From positions 372,001-436,000 of the forward strand of contig OZ241358.1 in assembly GCA_965200465.1 (NCBI GenBank): DNA of 64,000 bases. The letters are read 5' to 3'. Numbering within the stretch: position 1 is the stretch's first letter; the number at the start of each line of letters is the position of its first letter. The notes below the pieces were generated by a model that saw nothing but the letters and a program-made list of their open reading frames with translations, was not told the DNA's origin and searched no databases. Made by a program: the position numbers and the translations under genes. This DNA is from Azophilus sp965200465. Lineage in GTDB: Bacteria; Pseudomonadota; Gammaproteobacteria; Pseudomonadales; Azotimanducaceae. This document shows positions 26,101 through 32,732 of the stretch, one piece after another.

Positions 26101-26342
26101 ACAACGGCGAACAGCACGAATACCTGCCGGACTTCCTCGTGCGCCTGCAAGGCGAAAAACCCCGCCACCTGATCTTGGAAACCAAGGGCTACGACCCGCT
26201 CAAGGACGTAAAGGCCCAAGCGGCCGAGCGATGGGTGCAGGCGGTGAACGCCGCCGGCGGGTTTGGGGTTTGGAGCTACGCGATGGTTACCGACGTGGGG
26301 AAGGTTGCGGAAGCAGTAAGTGAGGCGGTAGCTGAGGACTAG
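23154..26342 (+). CDS. Type III-like restriction subunit (Res): SF2 helicase plus PD-(D/E)XK nuclease
   Basis: Counting from the first ATG (23271), Walker A 'MATGSGKTT' starts at 118, the DEAH-type box 'MNDEAHHAY' is near 311, helicase motif VI-type 'EQVTGRGLRRT' follows, and the C-terminal nuclease is 'YLPDFLVR...LILETKGYD' (D954, E970, K972). The conserved N-terminus of this Res family ('PEPILNSPFEEPKEHWW') is encoded upstream of that ATG in the same frame. No ATG, GTG or TTG precedes it; CTG 23154 has GGAG seven bases upstream and overlaps the stop of the OLD-like gene. I therefore place the start at CTG (1062 aa). An in-frame 72-nt insertion bearing a 36-bp duplication lies at 25341-25448. 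Confidence 0.85.
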   Translation: MNVHEVPEPILNSPFEEPKEHWWITEHEPPERRTGRRPAMYHYWKPGRESSEQPGVGTAIDLKLVNRIRAKLAEWRPLALRGEGGVTRTSMELLRYWRREGRKQRLFFAQLEAAETIIFLAEAREDFLQGIDIPLDEPGDEAKVGGIRAFRRQACKMATGSGKTTVMGMLAAWTVLNKVADRSDVRFSDVVLVVCPNVTIRNRLEELKPQGGEASLYRTRDLVPAHLMPQLAQGRVLVVNWHVFEPRTIAIAGQSAKVVRAGREVQSRETIHIGAKTTTARGKRHLTLADLERQVAIGLIAVVDAHHDRQGNLRSVSVESTRYVESDAKLIERVLGRDVGGKGNILVMNDEAHHAYRLRRSEADGDEPELFGEADEDEAFYQEATVWVDGLDRIHKHRRINLCVDFSATPYYLGRVGQQANRPFPWVVSDFGLIDAIESGLVKIPQLAVRDASGSAIPGYFNIWRWILPKMTPAERGGKHGMVKPEAVLKYAHAPLAMLGGLWEELRMEWERRGDESRPPVFIIVCRNTALAKVIHLWLAEDESPVGIPPAHLDALRNAEGRIHTIRVDTKVVRESDSGQAKSDQDRWMRLTLDTVGKLDWPRDGQGRAIRPEGFEALAAKLERPLHPPGRDVRCIVSVGMLTEGWDCNTVTHIVGLRPFMSQLLCEQVTGRGLRRTSYAVGEDGKLSEEVAKIFGVPLQIVPLKENPTGEAKPREQTHRVRAVPEKMHLEIQFPRVEGYTALASASPRSAASLEIQFPRVEGYTQGIRHRLKVDWSSIAPLRLDPLDIPSEVEMKAGLPSNTGRPSLVGPGRLERVDLNPYRANRRLQHLAFDMARDLTREFRQQPGCEAPAHALFTQLTTIVARYLKEKVQPIAPAQSADAFLSPWYGWLVERLMAAVRPDGANGDVQLPRFESGRGPGSTAEVDFHTLRNPYPVVKSHVNAVVPDTAKWEQSAAYQLDKHEQVHSFVKNEGLGCAIPYLHNGEQHEYLPDFLVRLQGEKPRHLILETKGYDPLKDVKAQAAERWVQAVNAAGGFGVWSYAMVTDVGKVAEAVSEAVAED
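25341..25448 (+). repeat. 36-bp exact duplication inside the Res gene
   Basis: The segments 25341-25376 and 25413-25448 are identical over 36 bp and both encode LEIQFPRVEGYT. The 36 bp between them encode a low-complexity 'ALASASPRSAAS'. Period is 72 bp, so the reading frame is kept. The spacer codons differ in style from the flanking gene. This looks like an insertion or a slippage-based duplication within an otherwise normal helicase. Confidence 0.9.
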
Positions 26343-26454
26343 CGGCGGGTGCGTCTGCGCTAGCTCGCGCCAGGAGAGGATTCCTTGCCGGGGCTTTGGC
26401 GGCAACCCTTGGTCGCACTTGCGCTAGAATCCCCTTCCCTTTGCTGGTTTCAAG

Positions 26455-29169
26455 GTGGCCCTGCTGAACAAGATCGACCCAACGGCCGGGGAAGGCGGCG
26501 CGGCGGTCGCCAGGGGGGCGGCTGACTTGGACCAGGAGGAAACCCGGGAGTGGCTGGACTCCTTGGAGTTCGTTCTGAAGAACCAAGGGGTGGACCGCGC
26601 CAACTTTCTGCTTGAGCGCCTGTCCGCCCGGATGACCCAAACCGGCGCCCGGCTGCCCTACACCATCACCACTCCGTACCGCAACACCATCCCGTCCAGC
26701 CAGGAGTCCTTCATGCCGGGGGATCTGTTCATGGAGCGGCGCATCCGCTCCTTGGTCCGCTGGAACGCCTTGGCGATGGTGGTGCGCACCAACAAGCGGG
26801 AAGGGGACCTAGGCGGCCACATCTCCAGCTTCGCCTCCTCCGCCACCCTGTACGACGTGGGCTTCAACTACTTCTTCCGCGGCTGCGACGGCGACGAGGA
26901 CGGCCGTCCGCAAGGGGATCTGGTCTATTTCCAAGGGCACGCCTCCCCCGGCATCTACGCCCGCTCCTTTCTGGAGGGGCGGTTGACGGAGGAGCAGTTG
27001 GACGGCTTCCGCCGCGAGGTGGACGGCTGCGGGCTTTCCTCCTATCCCCACCCTTGGCTAATGCCGGACTATTGGCAGTTCCCCACCGTCAGCATGGGCT
27101 TGGGGCCGCTGCAGGCCATCTACCAAGCCCACATCATGAAGTATCTGGACAGTCGCGGCCTAGTGCCCATGGGCAACCGCAAGGTGTGGGCCTTCGTCGG
27201 CGACGGCGAGTGCGACGAGCCGGAGTCCCTCGGCGCCCTGTCCTTGGCCGGGCGGGAGCGGCTGGACAACCTCATCTTCGTGGTCAACTGCAACCTGCAA
27301 AGGCTGGACGGCCCGGTGCGCGGCAACGGCAAGATCATTCAGGAGCTGGAGGGCTACTTCCGCGGCGCCGGCTGGAACGTCATCAAGGTGGTTTGGGGCC
27401 GGCTTTGGGACCCGCTGCTGGCCAAGGACGAGCTCGGCCTGCTGCAGCAGTGCATGGACGAGACCGTCGATGGCGAATACCAGAACTTCAAGGCCAAGGG
27501 CGGCGCCTATGTGCGGGAGCGCTTCTTCGGGATGCACGAAGCCTTGCTGAAGATGGTGGAGAACCTCACCGACGAGGACATCTACCGCCTCAACCGGGGC
27601 GGCCATGACCCGTTCAAGGTCTATGCCGCCTACCATGCGGCCGTCCACCACAGGGGCGAGCCGACGGTCATCCTGGCCAAGACCATCAAGGGCTACGGCA
27701 TGGGGGACTTCGGCGAGTCGGAGAACGACACCCATCAGGTGAAAAAGCTGGATTTGGCCGGCCTCAAGCACTTCCGGGACCGCTTCGACGTCCCCCTCAC
27801 CGACGCCGAGCTTGAGAAGGTGCCCTTCTACCGTCCCAAGGACGACGCCCCGGAGATCATCTACCTTAGGGAGCGCCGCAAGAGCTTGGGCGGCTTCATG
27901 CCCAAGCGCAGCGAGGCCGAGGAGGTTTTGGCCGTGCCGGGGCTTACCGCCTTTGCGGCCCAGTTGAAGGGCACCGGCGAGCGGCCCAACTCCACCACCA
28001 TGCAGTTCGTGCGCCTGCTGTCGGCCTTGGTGCGCAACAAGGAGATCGGCCCCCGCATCGTGCCCATCGTCCCCGACGAGGCCCGCACCTTCGGCATGGA
28101 GGGCATGTTCCGGCAGCTTGGCATCTATTCGTCCAAGGGCCAGCTGTACGAACCGGAGGACGCCGGGGAGATCGCCGCCTACCGGGAGAAGCAGGACGGC
28201 CAGGTGCTGGAGGAGGGCATCAACGAAGCCGGCGCCTTCTCCGCTTGGCTGGCCGCCGCCACCTCCTACAGCACCCACCGCTTCACCCTGATTCCCTTCT
28301 ACATCTACTACTCCATGTTCGGCTTTCAACGCATTGGGGATTTGGCCTGGGCCGCCGGGGACATACAGGCGCGCGGCTTCCTGCTGGGCGGCACTTCCGG
28401 GCGCACCACCCTGAACGGCGAGGGCCTGCAGCACCAGGACGGCCACAGCCATGTGCTGGCCTCCACCATCCCCAACTGCGTTTCCTACGACCCTTGCTAC
28501 GCCTACGAACTGGCGGTGATCGTCCAGGACGGGCTGCGGCGCATGTTCGCCGAGCGCGAACGCATCTTCTACTACGTCACCCTGATGAACGAGAACTATC
28601 CGCAGCCGTCCATGCCGGAAGGGGTGCAGGCCGGCATCCTCAAGGGCGCCTACCGCCTGCGGGAGGCGGAGGGAAAGGGACCGAAAGTCCGTCTGCTGGG
28701 CAGCGGCGCCATCCTGCGGGAGGTGGAGGCCGCCGCCGAGATGCTCAAGGAATGGCGGGTGGCGGCGGAGGTCTTTAGCGTCACCAGCTACAACGAACTG
28801 GCGCGGGGGATGCGCGACGCCGCCCGCTGGAGCCTGCTGCATCCCGAGGCGCCGCCCAAGCGCAGCTATGTGGCGGAACTGTTCGCCGGCGATGCGCCCA
28901 TCGTCGCCGCCAGCGACTATCAAAAATCCTTGGCCGAGCAGATTCGCGGGGACTTGACGGCGCCCTATGCGGTCTTGGGCACGGACGGTTTTGGCCGCAG
29001 CGACACTCGGGCGGAACTGCGCCGCTTCTTTGAGGTGGACCGCCGCTTCGTCGCGCTGTCTGCCCTGTCCGCCTTGGCGAGGGCGCAGAAGATGCCGGCG
29101 GAGGCGGTGCGAAAAGCCCGGGACGCCTTCGGCATCGACCCGGACAAACCCAACCCCCGGCTGGCTTGA
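26455..29169 (+). CDS. aceE: Pyruvate dehydrogenase E1 component, homodimeric
   Basis: The 904-aa protein is a gamma/beta-proteobacterial homodimeric E1: 'ETREWLDSLEFVLKNQG' start, 'HISSFASSATLYDVGFNYFF', ThDP motif 'GDGECDEPESLGALSL...NCNLQRLDGPVRG' (from residue 249) and 'ETAGLGS-like' C-terminal transketolase domains with 'GEGLQHQDGHS'. It decarboxylates pyruvate and acetylates the lipoyl group of E2. Start is GTG 26455; a weak TAGAAT -10-like hexamer lies at 26425-26430. The E2 gene follows after a 233-bp repeat-bearing gap. No lpd (E3) is in the window. Confidence 0.96.
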   Translation: MALLNKIDPTAGEGGAAVARGAADLDQEETREWLDSLEFVLKNQGVDRANFLLERLSARMTQTGARLPYTITTPYRNTIPSSQESFMPGDLFMERRIRSLVRWNALAMVVRTNKREGDLGGHISSFASSATLYDVGFNYFFRGCDGDEDGRPQGDLVYFQGHASPGIYARSFLEGRLTEEQLDGFRREVDGCGLSSYPHPWLMPDYWQFPTVSMGLGPLQAIYQAHIMKYLDSRGLVPMGNRKVWAFVGDGECDEPESLGALSLAGRERLDNLIFVVNCNLQRLDGPVRGNGKIIQELEGYFRGAGWNVIKVVWGRLWDPLLAKDELGLLQQCMDETVDGEYQNFKAKGGAYVRERFFGMHEALLKMVENLTDEDIYRLNRGGHDPFKVYAAYHAAVHHRGEPTVILAKTIKGYGMGDFGESENDTHQVKKLDLAGLKHFRDRFDVPLTDAELEKVPFYRPKDDAPEIIYLRERRKSLGGFMPKRSEAEEVLAVPGLTAFAAQLKGTGERPNSTTMQFVRLLSALVRNKEIGPRIVPIVPDEARTFGMEGMFRQLGIYSSKGQLYEPEDAGEIAAYREKQDGQVLEEGINEAGAFSAWLAAATSYSTHRFTLIPFYIYYSMFGFQRIGDLAWAAGDIQARGFLLGGTSGRTTLNGEGLQHQDGHSHVLASTIPNCVSYDPCYAYELAVIVQDGLRRMFAERERIFYYVTLMNENYPQPSMPEGVQAGILKGAYRLREAEGKGPKVRLLGSGAILREVEAAAEMLKEWRVAAEVFSVTSYNELARGMRDAARWSLLHPEAPPKRSYVAELFAGDAPIVAASDYQKSLAEQIRGDLTAPYAVLGTDGFGRSDTRAELRRFFEVDRRFVALSALSALARAQKMPAEAVRKARDAFGIDPDKPNPRLA

Positions 29170-29406
29170 GTGGGCGTTGCCGTTGTGAATGTGGGCATCC
29201 GTTGGCAAGGCTTGGCCGCTGACGTGGGCATGGGCTTCCGCCGGCAGCCATCGGCCGCCGCGGTCAATGCGGGCGCCCTCCGGCGACGACCGGCCGCTGC
29301 TGTGAACGCAGGGCTCCCTTGGCAACGCCCCGCCGCTTGGTTCGCCGCCCAATGTTGTGAGTTCAGGCCGGCAAGGCTTTCTGCATTGAGGCGCTGGAAG
29401 CCATGA
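29170..29406 (+). CDS. Possible 78-aa repeat ORF between aceE and aceF
   Basis: A GTG-started frame opens at the base after the aceE stop and ends at TGA 29404-29406, overlapping the aceF ATG (ATGA). It encodes four 13-aa repeats such as 'AAAVNAGALRRRP' and 'AAAVNAGLPWQRP', then 'AAWFAAQCCEF'. No good Shine-Dalgarno is seen. Preservation of the frame through 39-bp units and coupling to aceF keep it plausible, but it may be non-coding spacer. Confidence 0.3.
   Translation: MGVAVVNVGIRWQGLAADVGMGFRRQPSAAAVNAGALRRRPAAAVNAGLPWQRPAAWFAAQCCEFRPARLSALRRWKP
29176..29331 (+). repeat. Four degenerate 39-bp tandem repeats between aceE and aceF
   Basis: Units are 29176-29214, 29215-29253, 29254-29292 and 29293-29331, each 39 bp (13 codons). 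Conservation is strongest at unit starts (GCCGCTG/GCCGCCG, then GTGAA/GTCAA and GCGGG) and the last two units are most alike. The period is a multiple of three. Copy number could vary between strains. Confidence 0.75.
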
Positions 29407-30827
29407 AGGAGGAGGTCCGCATCCCGGACATCGGCGACGCCGATGAGGTCTATGTCATCGAGTTGTGCGTGGCGCCGGGGGACGCGGTTGGCCCGGACGA
29501 CGCCCTCATCGTCATAGAGTCGGACAAGGCGTCCATGGAGGTGCCGGCCGGCTTGGACGGCGTGGTCGATGCCTTGCTGGTGGCGGTTGACGATGCGGTG
29601 GTGGAAGGGCAGGCCATCGCCCGCATAGAGGCCGCCGAGGAAACGGCGGAAGCCGGCGCCGAAGCCGAACCTGCCGCCGAAGATGCAGGCGCCGCGGAAG
29701 GGAGGGAATCACCCGCTGCAGAAACCCAAGGCCAAGCCATTGTCGGCGCAAGTGTAGTCCAAGCAGAGCCGAAAAGTCCTTTGGCGGGCAGGGTTCCGGG
29801 GCAGGGACTTTCCCCTAACCCTAGTGGAGCCTACCCGCACATTCAGAAGCCCCGGCTGGGGGCGGAGCGAGCGCCAAGGCCCGACGCCTTGGCCGGGCCT
29901 TCCACACCCTTGCAGGAGGGAGAAAGCCCTGGCGCAAGGGTTTACGCCGGTCCCGCCACCCGGCGCTTGGCCCGGGAGCTTGGGGCACCGCTCGCCGAAG
30001 TGACGGGCAGCGGCGCCGGAGGCCGCATCCTCAAGGACGATGTGAAGCGCTACGTCAAGGGTCGGCTGGCCGCACCGGGCGGCGGCAGCGGTGGCCTGCC
30101 GACCTTGCCGGAGGTGGACTTCGCCAAATTCGGGGAAATCGAAGTGGCGCCCCTGTCCCGGATACGCGCCGCCGGCGCCCAAAACCTGCACCGCAGTTGG
30201 CTGAACCTGCCCCATGTCACCCAGCACGACGAAGCGGACGTCACCGAACTGGAGGCCCTGCGCACCTCGCTGAAGGCCGAAGCTGCTGAGCGGCAGGTCT
30301 CCCTCTCGCCGCTGCCGTTCATCGTCAAGGCCTGCTGCTTGGCCTTGCAGGCGTTCCCCAGCTTCAACGCTTCGTTGGACCGGGCGGCGGCCAACTTCAT
30401 CCTGAAGCGCTACTACAACATCGGCATCGCGGTGGACACCGAGCAAGGGTTGGTGGTGCCGGTCGTCAAGGGCGTTGACGGCAAGGGCGTCTGGGAGTTG
30501 GCGGCGGAAATCGCGGAGCTCGCCCCCAAGGCCCGCAACCAACGGCTGCCCATGAACGCCATGCAGGGCGGCACCTTCAGCGTCTCCAGCCTCGGCGCCA
30601 TCGGCGGCGCCGGCTTCACGCCCATCATCAACGCCCCGGAGGTGGCCATCCTCGGCGTCGGCCGCCTGTCCACCAAGCCGGTATGGGACCAAGACGCCTT
30701 CCGCCCCCGCAAGATGCTGCCCCTGTCCCTAAGCTACGACCACCGCGCCATCAACGGCGCCGAAGCCGGCCGCTTCATGGCGCATCTCTCGGAACTGCTG
30801 GCGGCGCCGCAGGGGTTGACGCTGTAG
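29403..30827 (+). CDS. aceF: Dihydrolipoyllysine acetyltransferase (E2 of pyruvate dehydrogenase)
   Basis: The 474-aa E2 has one lipoyl domain (residues ~1-80, lipoyl K42 in 'IESDKASMEVP'), a long Ala/Glu/Pro linker, a peripheral-subunit-binding domain 'AGPATRRLARELGAPLAEV...GRILKDDVKRY', and the acetyltransferase core ending 'LSYDHRAINGAEAGRF'. The core motif has Asn where many E2s have Asp (DHRxxDG); this variant also occurs in pseudomonad/Azotobacter-type E2p. E. coli AceF has three lipoyl domains, so this is a short form. It transfers acetyl groups to CoA in the PDH complex. ATG 29403 is preceded by GGAAG. Confidence 0.95.
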   Translation: MKEEVRIPDIGDADEVYVIELCVAPGDAVGPDDALIVIESDKASMEVPAGLDGVVDALLVAVDDAVVEGQAIARIEAAEETAEAGAEAEPAAEDAGAAEGRESPAAETQGQAIVGASVVQAEPKSPLAGRVPGQGLSPNPSGAYPHIQKPRLGAERAPRPDALAGPSTPLQEGESPGARVYAGPATRRLARELGAPLAEVTGSGAGGRILKDDVKRYVKGRLAAPGGGSGGLPTLPEVDFAKFGEIEVAPLSRIRAAGAQNLHRSWLNLPHVTQHDEADVTELEALRTSLKAEAAERQVSLSPLPFIVKACCLALQAFPSFNASLDRAAANFILKRYYNIGIAVDTEQGLVVPVVKGVDGKGVWELAAEIAELAPKARNQRLPMNAMQGGTFSVSSLGAIGGAGFTPIINAPEVAILGVGRLSTKPVWDQDAFRPRKMLPLSLSYDHRAINGAEAGRFMAHLSELLAAPQGLTL

Positions 30828-30899
30828 CGGCCTACTGAGGCTTGCAGTAAACTTGCCAATTGCAATTTTCCCACTCGCCAAGTAGCGAGGTGGTTCAGG

Positions 30900-32582
30900 G
30901 TGACGTCTCTAGCGGCGCAAATCATTGATCAGCGCGTCTCAGGCCTCATTGAGCAGCATGGGGAAGCCTTCGCGGCCGAACTTGGCCTAGGGTCGGATGA
31001 GAGCAAGCGCCGGTCGGCGGCATTCGTGCTGCTCGTCCTGCAGACGGCGCTCGGCATGAGCGACGAAGACGCCTTGGACAGCATCGTCGAAGGCAGCGGC
31101 GACTTCGGCATAGACGCGCTGCACTTCGAGGATCCAGAGGATGGCGAAATCGCCATCGCGGTAGTGCAAGGGAAGTATCGCCGCAGCTTGGACGGCGCCC
31201 ACGCCTTCCCAGAAACCGGCGTTGCCAAGATGATCGATGCGGTGGGCGCGTTGTTCGACCCGGGCCGCACGCTCACGCTCAATCGGCGGCTGGGCAGCCG
31301 GGTCGAAGAGGTCCGGTCGTTCGTGGCTGAGGGCGCCATCCCGCGGGTGACGGCGATTGCCGCCAACAATGGCCCACGCTGGTCCGCCCAAGCGCAGCAG
31401 CGAATCGATGCTGCGGCTCAGGATTTCGGCAAGCAAGTGGAGTGGCGGCACATCGGGCCGGAAGCGCTGCTCGCCTTGCTGCAGCAGCGAACGCCGATCA
31501 ACGAAGAAGTGCAGCTCATGGGCGAGGCGACGGTGGAGACATTCGACTTCCGCCGCGTGTTGATCGGGCGCTGTCCAGTGGCCGAACTAGCGCGGCTGGC
31601 GGGCAAACACGGCGACCAATTGTTCGAGAAGAACATCCGCCGCTACCTCGGCCTGACCGGCAACCGCGTCAACCAGGAGATGGCCAGCACGTTGCGCGAT
31701 GCGCACCAGCGCGGAAACTTCTACTTCTACAACAACGGCGTCACCGTCACCTGCTCCCAATTCCGCCACAACGCCCTGCAGCAAGGCAATTGGCGGGTGC
31801 AGGTAGACGATCTGCAAATCGTCAACGGCGGCCAGACGGCGCGCACCGTGGAGAAGGTGGCGGCCGCAGGCGACGCGATGGACGATGCCCATGTGCTGGT
31901 GCGCATCTACGAGTTGCCGAAGAACGACGACGATTTCGTAGAGGCCATCACGTTAGCCACGAACAGCCAGAATCCCGTGGATTTGCGCGACTTGAAGGCG
32001 AACGACCCCCGCCAAGCCCAATTGGCCGAATCCATCCGCGCCTTGGGATTCGGCTACCGTCCAAAGCGGGAAGAGCGTTCGGTGGCGGCTGGGGAGTTCA
32101 CCAGCGCCGTGGTCGCCGAAGCCGTTCTGGCCATCTGGCGGCAGCGGCCCCACCAAGCCAAGTTTCGACGTCGCGAGCATTTCGGCGCCCTGTACGACAC
32201 GATCTTCACCGACTTGAACGGCGCCCAAGCCGTCATTGCCGTGCTGGCGCTGCGACAGGCGGAGAATCGCCGCAAGAGGCCGGAAGCGGCGCCGCCCGAC
32301 TTCCTGCCCTACGCCTCCCGTTTCGTCGCCATGCTGCTGGGCCGGTATGTCCTTGATGAACTGGGCATCGAACTCGAGCAACTCGATCATCGCAATTTCG
32401 CCCAAGCGAAGGATTTCATCGATCGCGAGTCGCATCACTGCCTGTCCCGCGCCGAGACCGCTATCGACCAAGCAATAGCACGGCTGTTCAACGGCAGGGA
32501 CTGCACATTGCAACGACTGTCCGCAACGTTCCGACGGGCGGATCTCGTGGAGATGCTGGCCCCACCTCGGCGTCGCGGTTGA
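30900..32582 (+). CDS. AIPR-family abortive phage infection protein
   Basis: The 560-aa protein matches the AIPR family (phage abortive infection, AbiR-type). Its motif block runs 'NIRRYLGLTGNRVNQEM', 'FYFYNNGVTVTC' (NNG at ~278-280) and 'LQIVNGGQT' (~305-311). The N-terminal ~200 residues carry a nuclease-like half: 'GDFGIDALHFED' and 'AIAVVQGKYRR' resemble the D...Q-x-K core of Mrr/PD-(D/E)XK folds. It stands alone, with GTG start and GAGG upstream. A role in killing or stalling phage-infected cells is family-based inference. It is 4.6 kb from the Mod-OLD-Res cluster, separated by aceEF. Confidence 0.85.
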   Translation: MTSLAAQIIDQRVSGLIEQHGEAFAAELGLGSDESKRRSAAFVLLVLQTALGMSDEDALDSIVEGSGDFGIDALHFEDPEDGEIAIAVVQGKYRRSLDGAHAFPETGVAKMIDAVGALFDPGRTLTLNRRLGSRVEEVRSFVAEGAIPRVTAIAANNGPRWSAQAQQRIDAAAQDFGKQVEWRHIGPEALLALLQQRTPINEEVQLMGEATVETFDFRRVLIGRCPVAELARLAGKHGDQLFEKNIRRYLGLTGNRVNQEMASTLRDAHQRGNFYFYNNGVTVTCSQFRHNALQQGNWRVQVDDLQIVNGGQTARTVEKVAAAGDAMDDAHVLVRIYELPKNDDDFVEAITLATNSQNPVDLRDLKANDPRQAQLAESIRALGFGYRPKREERSVAAGEFTSAVVAEAVLAIWRQRPHQAKFRRREHFGALYDTIFTDLNGAQAVIAVLALRQAENRRKRPEAAPPDFLPYASRFVAMLLGRYVLDELGIELEQLDHRNFAQAKDFIDRESHHCLSRAETAIDQAIARLFNGRDCTLQRLSATFRRADLVEMLAPPRRRG

Positions 32583-32732
32583 ATTATCAAGAGGCGAATC
32601 CGCCAAACTGGAACCCTGTCTGCACAGCAATTCGAGCATGACAGGGAGTTTGCAACATGAACTTGCTGACGCTGGCGTTCCTTTTCTTGCTGCTTGCCAC
32701 CAGCGACGTCATTCATAAGGTTGGCGTTGCCC

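Noticed and set aside
27160..29352. 730-aa minus-strand ORF
   Set aside because: Lies wholly antisense to aceE and the repeat spacer; composition (His/Gly/Arg/Val-rich) is typical of a GC-rich shadow frame.
30735..30770. Asn in place of Asp in the E2 catalytic motif (DHRxxNG)
   Set aside because: This substitution is known in pseudomonad/Azotobacter-type E2p proteins, so it does not indicate an inactive enzyme.
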